A DNA stretch of 5,642 nt from Planctomycetota bacterium (lineage in GTDB: Bacteria; Planctomycetota; JAJSAM01), in the NCBI GenBank assembly GCA_029932425.1, contig JAOZQC010000250.1, positions 1-5,642 on the forward strand, written 5' to 3'. Below, piece by piece: positions 1 to 5,101 of the stretch. Position 1 is the stretch's first letter; each line of letters starts with the position of its first letter. The notes beneath the pieces are model-generated. The model made no database searches. It was not told the origin of the DNA and was given only the letters and a program-made list of their open reading frames with translations. Both the position numbers and the translations under genes were made by a program.

Positions 1-29
1 CTCGCAAGACCCCTGCGCGGGACTCGCAT
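1..29 (-). CDS. Possible start of a further downstream gene (partial, uncertain)
   Basis: An ATG at 29-27 on the minus strand opens a frame reading MRVPRRGLA before the window ends. GGAG at 38-35 lies 5 nt upstream, a good Shine-Dalgarno distance, and the gap from the ptsN stop is only 18 nt, as expected for another operon member. A second in-register choice, ATG at 33-31 (MDASPAQGSCE), has its GGAG too close. Nine codons are too few to identify a family, and a chance ATG cannot be excluded. Confidence 0.3.
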
Positions 30-47
30 CCATACTCCGACAGCCTG

Positions 48-497
48 CTAGCTCCCGGCGAGGACGGCGATGAGGTCCTCGGGGGTGGGGGCGTCGAGGA
101 CGGCCCGGCGGACCTCCTCGCTCTTCAGGCGGAGGGTCACGCCGGCCAGGATCTCCAGGTACCTCTGCTGCTCGCGCCCGGGGCCCGCGATGAGCACCAC
201 GATGTGCACGGGCTTCTGGTCGAGGGCGTTGAAGTCGATGCCCGCCTTCGAGGTGCCCACCGCCACCACGAAGTCCTTCACGGAGGGGATCTTCGCGTGG
301 GGGATGGCGATGCCCAGGCCGATGCCCGTGGACATGATGCTCTCCCGCTCGAAGATGGCGTCCTGGAGCTTCTCCGCGTCCGAGACGGCGGGGCTCTCCG
401 CCGCCAGGGAGACGAGCTCCAGGATGGCCCCCTCCTTGGTGGTGGAGACGAGCTCCTTCACGCGCTCCGGTGCGAGGTACCCGCTGATGTCGATCAT
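48..497 (-). CDS. ptsN: PTS EIIA-type phosphotransfer protein, PtsN-like
   Basis: A 149-residue cytoplasmic single-domain protein of the fructose/mannitol EIIA superfamily, closest by motif to nitrogen-PTS EIIA (PtsN). The active-site signature is clear: an RE-containing segment at 51-52, STGIG at 57-61, then GIAIPHAK with His67 as the expected phosphorylated residue (E. coli PtsN His73). A second conserved block, IDFNALDQKPVHIVVLIAGP, starts near residue 87. Length is normal for a full EIIA domain, and no membrane EIIB or EIIC domain is attached. In the family the protein accepts phosphate from HPr/NPr and usually regulates other proteins rather than moving sugar. The start codon overlaps the yraN stop as ATGA, and GGGGA lies a few bases upstream. 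No other PTS gene is in view, so the phosphodonor is unknown. Family membership is secure; the exact PtsN role is inferred. Confidence 0.9.
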   Translation of the reverse strand: MIDISGYLAPERVKELVSTTKEGAILELVSLAAESPAVSDAEKLQDAIFERESIMSTGIGLGIAIPHAKIPSVKDFVVAVGTSKAGIDFNALDQKPVHIVVLIAGPGREQQRYLEILAGVTLRLKSEEVRRAVLDAPTPEDLIAVLAGS

Positions 498-865
498 TCG
501 ATCCCCGTTTCGTCAAAGGCGGCCTTCGTCCAGCGGATCCCGGCGGCCCGGCCCCGATCATCGAGGAGTACGGCGGCCACATCGTACCGCCGGGGGAGGT
601 GGAGGAGCCTCTTCCTCGCGAGGAAGCTCCGGGCGGCGAGGATCAGCGACCGGCGCTTCCGGCGATCCACCGCTTCCTCCGGCGTCTCGAGGGCGGCCGG
701 GGAGCGGGCCTTCACCTCCACGATCACAATGGTCCCGCCGTCGAGGGCCACGAGGTCGATCTCGCCCCTCCCGGCCCGGACGTTCCGCTCGAGGAGGATC
801 AGGCCCCGGCGGCGGAGCTCCCTCTCCGCGGCCCTCTCTCCGGCGCGGCCGCGGCGCAGGTTCAT
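494..865 (-). CDS. yraN: YraN/UPF0102 family protein, restriction-endonuclease-like fold
   Basis: A 123-residue protein, the usual family length. The N-terminus (LRRGRAGERAAERELRRRG) is the typical basic helix of UPF0102. It is followed by GRGEIDLVA at 32-40 and VEVKAR at 49-54, which together give the E/D...ExK arrangement (Glu35, Asp37, Glu50, Lys52) of a PD-(D/E)XK nuclease-like core. RRYDVAAV at 92-99 matches the conserved (R)(F/Y)DV block. The fold suggests nucleic-acid binding or cleavage, but as far as I know the cellular role of the family is not settled. Its start follows the rplS stop with no gap (TAGATG), and GAGG in the end of rplS acts as a well-placed ribosome site. In many bacteria yraN lies near rplS and rnhB; here rnhB is absent and ptsN follows. 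Confidence 0.92.
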   Translation of the reverse strand: MNLRRGRAGERAAERELRRRGLILLERNVRAGRGEIDLVALDGGTIVIVEVKARSPAALETPEEAVDRRKRRSLILAARSFLARKRLLHLPRRYDVAAVLLDDRGRAAGIRWTKAAFDETGIE

Positions 866-1318
866 CTACTCCTCGGCGGTGTCGGCGGGACCGGAACCCC
901 GTCTCTTCTGGGCGGCCGTCTCCTTCTCGTAGGCCACGCGGGTCTTGTCCCAGATCTTCGCCTGGACCCGGGTGGCCTTCCCCGTGCGCCGGCGGAGGTA
1001 GTTGAGCTTCGCCCGGCGGACCCGGCCCATCCGGCGCACCTTGATGTCGCGGATCTTGGGCGAGTGCAGGGGGAAGGTCCTCTCCACCCCCTCCCCGCCC
1101 ACGATGCGCCGGACGGTGAAGGTCTCGCGGCAGCCGCCTCCCCGGCGGGCGATGACGGTCCCGTTGAAGACCTGGATCCGCTCCTTCTCCTCGGTCTTCC
1201 CGCGGCCGACCTCCACGGTCTCGACGATGGAGACGCTGACGTCCACCGTGTCCCCGACCTGGAAGTCGGGGATGTCCCGCTTCATGTACCGCTGCTCGAT
1301 GTCGTCAAGTCTTCTCAT
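866..1318 (-). CDS. rplS: 50S ribosomal protein L19
   Basis: L19 sits at the 30S-50S interface of the ribosome. The 150-residue reading from ATG at 1318 aligns from its first residues with E. coli L19: IEQRYMKRDIPDFQVGDTV corresponds to LEQEQMKQDVPSFRPGDTV. Other conserved blocks are FTVRRI at 67-72, GEGVERTFPLHSP at 75-87 and AKLNYLRRRTGKATR at 103-117. This start is chosen because GGAGG (1332-1328) lies 9 nt upstream. An in-frame ATG at 1393 would add 25 non-conserved residues inside trmD, and the ATG at 1285 would cut conserved sequence. Two oddities are an insertion of about 9 residues around 34-44 (ETVEVGRGKTE) before ERIQVFNG, and a charged C-terminal tail of about 30 residues after the usual end. 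The gene overlaps the end of trmD by 14 nt and is probably translationally coupled to it. Confidence 0.96.
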   Translation of the reverse strand: MRRLDDIEQRYMKRDIPDFQVGDTVDVSVSIVETVEVGRGKTEEKERIQVFNGTVIARRGGGCRETFTVRRIVGGEGVERTFPLHSPKIRDIKVRRMGRVRRAKLNYLRRRTGKATRVQAKIWDKTRVAYEKETAAQKRRGSGPADTAEE

Positions 1319-1997
1319 CGTCCCGGGCCTCCGTCCGGCGGGCGCGGCTCCGCTCGAGAGCCCGGCGCCTGCGCCACTCTTCGATTCTCTCATGGTGCCC
1401 GGAGAGCAGGATCTCCGGCACCCTCATGCCCCGGAACTCCGCGGGGCGCGTGTACTGGGGGTACTCGAGGAGAGCACCCTCGTTGAACGACTCCTCCGCC
1501 AGCGATTCCCCGGAACCCAGCACGCCGGGGAGCAGGCGCGTGACCGCGTCGATCAGGACCATGGCGGCGATCTCTCCTCCGGAGAGAACGTAGTCGCCGA
1601 TGGAGATCTCCTCCGGTCCGAGCCCGATCCGGATCCGCTCGTCGAAGCCCTCGTAGTGACCGCAGACGAGGACGAGATGATCCAGGCGCGCCAGGCGCCG
1701 CGCCGCCGCCTGGTCGAACCGGCGGCCCCGGGGCGTGAGGAGGATGACGTGCCCCTCCCCTCCCCGCTCCGCCTGCGTCCGCTCCACGGCCCGGATCACC
1801 GGCTCCACCTTCAGGATCATCCCGGGGCCGCCTCCGTAGGGCCGGTCGTCCACCGTGCGGTGCCGCCCCTCGGCGTGGTCGCGGATGTTCCGGACGGTGA
1901 TGTCGAGGATACCCTTCTTCCGGGCGATTCCGATCATGGACTGGGAAAGAACTCCTCCGAACATGGCCGGGAAGAGGGTCAGCACGTCGATCTTCAT
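1305..1997 (-). CDS. trmD: tRNA (guanine-37-N1)-methyltransferase
   Basis: A 230-residue SPOUT-family enzyme that uses S-adenosylmethionine to make m1G37 in tRNAs, which prevents +1 frameshifting. Diagnostic motifs are MKIDVLTLFP at the N-terminus, DRPYGGGPGM at 51-60, LTPRG at 87-91, CGHYEGFDER at 112-121 and SIGDYVLSGGE at 132-142. The last two form the trefoil-knot cofactor site and are followed by EYPQYTRP at 178-185 and PEILLSGHH near 194-202. Arg154, a catalytic residue in E. coli numbering, is present at the same position. The catalytic Asp169 position is Glu here (AEESF), and one extra residue follows in GALLEYP. Length is normal. It is the first gene of the minus-strand cassette and overlaps rplS. 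The usual upstream partners rpsP and rimM are not present; a divergent ribE takes their place. The start has only a modest ribosome site (GGGACG). Confidence 0.97.
   Translation of the reverse strand: MKIDVLTLFPAMFGGVLSQSMIGIARKKGILDITVRNIRDHAEGRHRTVDDRPYGGGPGMILKVEPVIRAVERTQAERGGEGHVILLTPRGRRFDQAAARRLARLDHLVLVCGHYEGFDERIRIGLGPEEISIGDYVLSGGEIAAMVLIDAVTRLLPGVLGSGESLAEESFNEGALLEYPQYTRPAEFRGMRVPEILLSGHHERIEEWRRRRALERSRARRTEARDDEKT
1328..1332 (-). promoter_or_regulatory. Ribosome binding site deciding the rplS start
   Basis: GGAGG on the minus strand, 9 nt before the ATG at 1318-1316 and inside the trmD coding region. It fixes the rplS start at 1318 rather than at 1393 or 1285, where no comparable site is seen. 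Confidence 0.75.
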
Positions 1998-2036
1998 CCG
2001 CGTCCCGCCCGATTGCGACCGAGATTCGCGAGGAAA

Positions 2037-2053
2037 CCCGATAGGCTATCGGG
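2037..2053. repeat. Perfect 17-nt inverted repeat in the trmD-ribE divergent region
   Basis: CCCGATAGGCTATCGGG has 8-nt arms that are perfect reverse complements around one central base. It lies between the two divergent genes and covers the proposed -10 region of the trmD promoter, so it could be an operator for a dimeric regulator. With a one-base centre it would make a poor RNA hairpin unless the inner pairs open. Function is inferred only from position and symmetry. Confidence 0.55.
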
Positions 2054-2070
2054 GGACCGGGACCGGTCAA
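2043..2070 (-). promoter_or_regulatory. Candidate sigma-70-type promoter for the trmD cassette
   Basis: On the minus strand TTGACC (2070-2065) matches five of six bases of the -35 consensus. After a 16-nt spacer comes TAGCCT (2048-2043), which keeps the first, second and last bases of TATAAT. Transcription would begin near 2036, giving a trmD leader of about 40 nt. The -35 is convincing and the -10 is weak. The 2037-2053 palindrome overlaps the -10. Confidence 0.4.
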
Positions 2071-2119
2071 GGTTTTTCGCCCAACCCGGCCCCTCGCATC
2101 CGGGGGGACGGCGATCTCG

Positions 2120-2144
2120 GCGCGCCCCGGCCCGGGGGACGCGC
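2120..2144 (+). other. GC-rich hairpin in the ribE leader
   Basis: GCGCGCCCC (2120-2128) pairs with GGGG (2134-2137) and CGCGC (2140-2144), with GA bulged at 2138-2139 and a 5-nt GGCCC loop: nine G-C pairs in all. It ends about 20 nt before the ribE ribosome site. No T-run follows, so it is not an intrinsic terminator. In DNA this GC-rich such a stem can arise by chance, and no function is assigned. Confidence 0.4.
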
Positions 2145-2165
2145 GGCCCCGGAGCCGCCGCGCGC

Positions 2166-2171
2166 GGGAGG
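2166..2171 (+). promoter_or_regulatory. Ribosome binding site of ribE
   Basis: GGGAGG lies 5 nt before the ATG at 2177. It overlaps an in-frame GTG at 2171, which makes the GTG an unlikely start. The ATG gives the family's standard MFTGIV N-terminus. Confidence 0.8.
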
Positions 2172-2176
2172 TGTGC

Positions 2177-2827
2177 ATGTTCACGGGCATCGTCAGGGAG
2201 GTCGGCGTGGTCCGGGAGGCGACCCTCGCCTCGGGCCGGGCCCGCCTTCTCGTGCAGGCGGAGCGGCTGGTCCCGGAGGTGGCGGCCGGGGACTCCGTGG
2301 CCGTGGACGGGGCGTGCCTCACCGTGGCGGGCGGCGCCCCGGGGAGCCTTCTCTTCGACGTGGTCCCGGACACGCTGGCCGCCACCACCCTCGGGGACCT
2401 GCGACCCGGCGACCGCGTGAACCTGGAGCCGGCGCTCCGGGTGGGGGAGCGGCTCTCGGGTCACTTCGTGACGGGGCACGTGGACGGGGTGGGAGAGCTG
2501 ATCGGGCGCCGGGACGAGCCGGGCCAGGTGCGGATGCGCTTCTCCGCCCCGGAGGCGGTGCGCCCCTTCCTCATGGAGAAGGGGGCGATCACGGTGGCGG
2601 GCCTGAGCCTCACGGTGCGGGACGTCTCCGGCCCGGAGTTCTCCGTCTCCCTCGTGCCCCACACCCTCCGCGTCACCACGCTCGAGGAGTACCGGCCGGG
2701 GCGGCGCGTCAACCTGGAAGCGGACGTGCTGGCCCGCTGGGTGGCCCGGCTCCTCCCCGGCCCGTCGGGCCCGGGCCCGGGGATCACGCTCGACAAGCTC
2801 CGCGAGGCGGGCTTCGAGGTAGGGTAG
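2177..2827 (+). CDS. ribE: Riboflavin synthase, alpha subunit
   Basis: A 216-residue protein that dismutates two 6,7-dimethyl-8-ribityllumazine molecules into riboflavin and a pyrimidine dione, the last step of riboflavin synthesis. It has the two tandem lumazine-binding beta-barrel domains of the family, about residues 1-96 and 97-192. Domain 1 shows MFTGIV, VAVDGACLTV at 41-50 with the conserved Cys47 (E. coli Cys48) and DTLAATTLGDL. Domain 2 shows GHFVTGHVDGVG at 95-106, ITVAGLSLTV at 138-147 and VPHTLRVTTL at 160-169. The E. coli DG before SLTV is AG here (Ala141). The C-terminal ITLDKLREAGF is a common family tail after a Gly/Pro-rich linker. The start is fixed by GGGAGG and the MFTGIV terminus. 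The gene is divergent from trmD. No other riboflavin gene is in view, and no FMN riboswitch was recognised in the leader. Some genomes call this gene ribC or ribB. Confidence 0.96.
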   Translation: MFTGIVREVGVVREATLASGRARLLVQAERLVPEVAAGDSVAVDGACLTVAGGAPGSLLFDVVPDTLAATTLGDLRPGDRVNLEPALRVGERLSGHFVTGHVDGVGELIGRRDEPGQVRMRFSAPEAVRPFLMEKGAITVAGLSLTVRDVSGPEFSVSLVPHTLRVTTLEEYRPGRRVNLEADVLARWVARLLPGPSGPGPGITLDKLREAGFEVG

Positions 2828-2830
2828 AAT
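2825..2830 (+). promoter_or_regulatory. Candidate -10 element before the HEAT-VWA gene
   Basis: TAGAAT, five of six to TATAAT, overlaps the ribE stop codon and sits in GGTAGAATCC. The next ATG begins 8 nt after its end, so transcription from it would start at or next to the start codon and give a leaderless mRNA. No convincing -35 lies at the right distance; TCGACA at 2790-2795 is too far upstream. The same ten bases occur at 5044-5053. Confidence 0.35.
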
Positions 2831-2837
2831 CCCCGGT

Positions 2838-4241
2838 ATGAGAAACACGGTCCCGACGGCGGCCCTCCTGCTCTCGCTCCTCCTCCCGGCCGCGGCCCCG
2901 GCGGGGCGGGCGGCGGGGGAATCCTTCGCCCGGCGCAGGGCGGAGATGATCCGGGGCTTGCGGGCGAAGGATCCGGACGAGCGCGCGGAGGCCGTGTACG
3001 CCCTCGACGGCTTCGACGGACCGGAGGCCGTCCGGGCGCTGGTGCGGTACGTCCTGGCCCGGGAGGAGAGCCCCCGCGTCCTGAGCGCGGCCCTGCAGCT
3101 CCTCGGCATGATGCGGAAGGAGGAGTCGGTGGCGGCCCTGGCCGCGGAGGTCCGGGGGGCGGGGTTCCCCGAGAAGGCGAGGATCTACGAGGCGCTCGGC
3201 CGCATCGCCACGGCCCCCGCGGCGGCTCCCCTCCTCGCCGGCGCCTACGACGAGGACCCCCGGGTGCGGACGAGCGCGTTGCTCGCCCTCCTGGGGATGG
3301 CGGACGAACGGGCGGACATGGCGCTCTCGGACGCCCTCCAGGCGAAGGAGTGGCCCGTCCGGTCCGCGGCGATCCACATCATCGAGAAGCGGCGCTCCCG
3401 GAACGCGCTCCCGCGTCTCATCCAGCGTCTCCGGCCCGGCGCCGAGAGGGGACGCCTGTACGGGGACGCGCTCACGGCCCTCCGCCGGATCACGGGCAAG
3501 CGGATCGGCCCCTCCTTCGAGGACTGGATGCGGTGGTACGACCGGGAGCAGGGCCGGAAGCCGAGACCGCCGGAGGAGTTCCCGCGGGAGACGCCCCGGC
3601 TGCCCACGGGGGAGCTCGGCGGCGTGCGGACCTGGGCCCGGCGGATCCTCTTCGTCCTCTCGGTGAGCGAGTCGATGGGGGAGAAGATCAGCGTGGACGG
3701 GGGGGAGCTGGCCCCGCGGGACGTGAAGGAGAGGGGAGGCGAGGAACTCGAGGCGTGGCGTTCGGTGAAGACGAAGATCCAGCTCGCGCGCCTGTGGGTG
3801 GCCTGGGCCGTCCGCCATCTCTCCCCGGAGGCCTCCTTCGACGTGATGACCTACTCGGTGAGCCCCGACGCGGCGTTCGGGCGCTTCGTCCCCGCCACTC
3901 CCGCCAACCGGGAGAAGGCGGTGCGCAGGATCGCCTCGCTGTCCCCGTCCGGCCGCGCCGACCTCCATGCGGCCCTGGTGAAGGTCTTCACCCTGGTCTC
4001 GCGCGACCCTCTGGACCGGGAGAGCCTGCTCGAGGGCCCGGAGACGGTCTTCTTCGTCTCCGACGGCACCTCCGAGACCGGGCGCGTGCGAGGCGCCTAC
4101 CGCGCCTTCGAGGAAGCGGAGCGCCTGAACCGCTACCGCCAGATCCGCTTCCACTGCTTCGGGGTGGGGGGAAACGACGACCGCGTGCTCGCCGATCTCG
4201 CGGGCATGATCCCCGGGGGGGTCCTCCGGAGCCTGCGCTGA
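2838..4241 (+). CDS. Exported HEAT-repeat plus VWA-domain protein with degraded MIDAS
   Basis: A 467-residue protein. Residues 1-26 form a signal peptide (basic start, LLLSLLLPAAAPA core, possible Ala-rich cleavage region), so it is probably secreted or periplasmic. Residues about 35-220 are alpha-helical HEAT-like repeats with recurring 'DP.vR..A..aLg' units, for example EDPRVRTSALLALLGM at 139-154. They end in LRRITGKRIG...DWMRWY (216-234), a cap I associate with planctomycete HEAT proteins. After a Pro-rich linker, a VWA-type domain spans about 268-462: ILFVLSVSESMGEK (270-283), ASFDVMTYS (332-340), FVPATPANREKA (350-361), ETVFFVSDG (402-410) and a Rossmann-like end FHCFGVGG. The MIDAS motif DxSxS is Ser275-Val-Ser-Glu-Ser, and the Thr of the usual GGTN loop is Ala374; only Asp409 of the SDG motif remains. 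Binding by a scaffold protein is the likely role, perhaps without metal. It begins 10 nt after ribE and has a weak ribosome site. Confidence 0.88.
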   Translation: MRNTVPTAALLLSLLLPAAAPAGRAAGESFARRRAEMIRGLRAKDPDERAEAVYALDGFDGPEAVRALVRYVLAREESPRVLSAALQLLGMMRKEESVAALAAEVRGAGFPEKARIYEALGRIATAPAAAPLLAGAYDEDPRVRTSALLALLGMADERADMALSDALQAKEWPVRSAAIHIIEKRRSRNALPRLIQRLRPGAERGRLYGDALTALRRITGKRIGPSFEDWMRWYDREQGRKPRPPEEFPRETPRLPTGELGGVRTWARRILFVLSVSESMGEKISVDGGELAPRDVKERGGEELEAWRSVKTKIQLARLWVAWAVRHLSPEASFDVMTYSVSPDAAFGRFVPATPANREKAVRRIASLSPSGRADLHAALVKVFTLVSRDPLDRESLLEGPETVFFVSDGTSETGRVRGAYRAFEEAERLNRYRQIRFHCFGVGGNDDRVLADLAGMIPGGVLRSLR

Positions 4242-4358
4242 CCCGGTCCGCCCCCTCGTCCCGCTCCCGGCGGGGGATCAAGTGGAAGGGGGTCGACATC
4301 CGATAAGAGAATCGTTCGAAAAGGACGACACGTCGATCTCCATGGACGGGGGCGCATC
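4242..4358 (+). other. Intergenic region between the HEAT-VWA and lipoprotein genes
   Basis: This 117-base stretch is less GC-rich in its second half (about 4298-4325). A small hairpin, CCCGC (4260-4264) with GCGGG (4270-4274) and a 5-nt loop, follows the stop codon of the upstream gene but has no T-run. TCGACA (4293-4298) followed 17 nt later by TCGAAA (4316-4321) is a weak promoter match that could serve the lipoprotein gene. No RNA gene or riboswitch was recognised. Confidence 0.3.
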
Positions 4359-5009
4359 ATGATGACCCGGGGACGAGACAAGAGGCTCCTGCCGGCGGCC
4401 GTGCTGCTCCTCCTCCTCACGGCCTGTGCCTCGGAGAGAGGGCGGACCCGTCTCACCTGGAGAGATGAACCCGGGCCCGCCGGTTCCGCGGACGCCCCGG
4501 GAGAGCCGCGTCCCGCCTCCTCCTCCCGGGGGGAGGGGGGCGTGGTGCGGATCCCCGAGGAGGTCATGCGGGATCTCATGGCCTTCGTGAACACGCAGAA
4601 GGTCCTCATCGCGGACCGGATCGAGGTGGACGCCTCACGGATCCCCTTCCAGATGGCGCTCGTCCCCGTGTTCGACCCGGACTACGTGCAGCGCGTCGAG
4701 GTGGCCGTCCCCGGGGTGAACGCCAAGGGCCTGCTCCTGCGCACCCGGGCCCGGGTCCCCAGCGTGGAGCGCGACTTCCCCCGCCTGCGGCTGGGGGACG
4801 GGATCGACCTGGTGGCGACCCGGGAGATCCGGACGCGGACCTACAGCGAGGTGGACCGGACGCGGCCCGTCTTCCTGAAGATCCAGGCCCGGGGGCACGT
4901 GGTGTACCGGGACGAGAGCGGGCGGCGGATCGAGCGGGACTCCCTCGTCCTGGAGGCCTCCGCGGTCCTCCGGGGGGAGACCATGGTCTTCCGCAGGTCG
5001 ATCTACTGA
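4359..5009 (+). CDS. Putative lipoprotein, family not recognised
   Basis: A 216-residue protein. A basic start (RGRDKR) and hydrophobic AAVLLLLL precede a lipobox, LTAC, with Cys23 as the predicted lipidated residue. Ala follows it, and by the E. coli rule the lack of Asp there would favour the outer membrane. Residues 24-60 are a low-complexity Pro/Gly/Ser/Arg linker. Residues 61-216 form a compact domain of alternating charged and hydrophobic residues, predicted to be mainly beta: MALVPVFDP (99-107), QRVEVAVPGV (111-120), LVATREIRTRTYSEV (151-165), FLKIQARGHVVYRD (172-185) and SLVLEASAVLRGETMVF (195-211). I recognise no catalytic motif. Two adjacent ATGs (4359 and 4362) could start it, with only a G-run upstream as a ribosome site. 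It sits between two other exported-protein genes, suggesting an envelope role. The lipoprotein call is firm; the function is unknown. Confidence 0.82.
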   Translation: MMTRGRDKRLLPAAVLLLLLTACASERGRTRLTWRDEPGPAGSADAPGEPRPASSSRGEGGVVRIPEEVMRDLMAFVNTQKVLIADRIEVDASRIPFQMALVPVFDPDYVQRVEVAVPGVNAKGLLLRTRARVPSVERDFPRLRLGDGIDLVATREIRTRTYSEVDRTRPVFLKIQARGHVVYRDESGRRIERDSLVLEASAVLRGETMVFRRSIY

Positions 5010-5042
5010 TCCCCTCGGTCGCGGCTCGGGCGGATCCGTTCG

Positions 5043-5051
5043 TGGTAGAAT
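5043..5051 (+). promoter_or_regulatory. Candidate extended -10 promoter of the last gene
   Basis: TGGTAGAAT matches the extended -10 pattern TGnTATAAT at all but one base. No good -35 is visible, which is tolerable for extended -10 promoters. Transcription would start near 5058, giving a leader of about 44 nt to the ATG at 5102. The element lies in the gap after the lipoprotein stop, so the last gene may have its own promoter. The core repeats at 2823-2832. Confidence 0.45.
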
Positions 5052-5086
5052 CCGGAAGGTTTCCCCAGGTCACCGGCAGGCCCCGG

Positions 5087-5095
5087 AAGGTGAGG
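5087..5095 (+). promoter_or_regulatory. Ribosome binding site of the last gene
   Basis: AAGGTGAGG includes GGTGA, complementary to the 3' end of 16S rRNA, and ends 6 nt before the ATG at 5102. It supports this start. GGTGA (5089-5093) could pair with TCACC (5070-5074) upstream. Confidence 0.6.
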
Positions 5096-5101
5096 CCCGG
5101 C

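Noticed and set aside
1..47. tRNA or other RNA gene at the left edge
   Set aside because: No T-loop (GTTCGAATC-like) or acceptor pairing can be built. The stretch fits an operon spacer better.
70..1005. Long plus-strand open frames over the trmD-ptsN cassette (70-1005, 204-932, 599-1486, 1002-2420)
   Set aside because: They are antisense to well-identified genes, rich in Arg/Pro/Gly/Ser low-complexity sequence, and open only because stop codons are rare at this GC content.
1319..1393. Longer rplS reading starting at 1393
   Set aside because: The extra 25 residues lie within the 3' part of trmD and have no L19 similarity, and a good GGAGG points to the ATG at 1318.
2171..2176. GTG start for ribE two codons upstream
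   Set aside because: It lies on the ribosome site itself. The ATG at 2177 gives the conserved MFTGIV start.
1998..2176. FMN riboswitch upstream of ribE
   Set aside because: None of the conserved sequence blocks of that riboswitch could be found by eye.
2784..4154. 456-codon minus-strand open frame antisense to the HEAT-VWA gene
   Set aside because: The plus-strand frame has a signal peptide, repeats and VWA motifs. The antisense reading is low-complexity and has no recognisable domain.
4260..4274. Intrinsic terminator after the HEAT-VWA gene
   Set aside because: The stem is only five pairs and is not followed by a run of T.
3350..4306. 318-codon plus-strand frame inside the HEAT-VWA gene
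   Set aside because: It overlaps almost entirely with a supported gene in another frame and is Arg/Gly/Pro-rich shadow sequence.
4342..4362. Six-codon upstream frame (MDGGAS) whose TGA overlaps the lipoprotein ATG
   Set aside because: It has no ribosome site close upstream, and such a short frame is expected by chance. The overlap is suggestive but unsupported.
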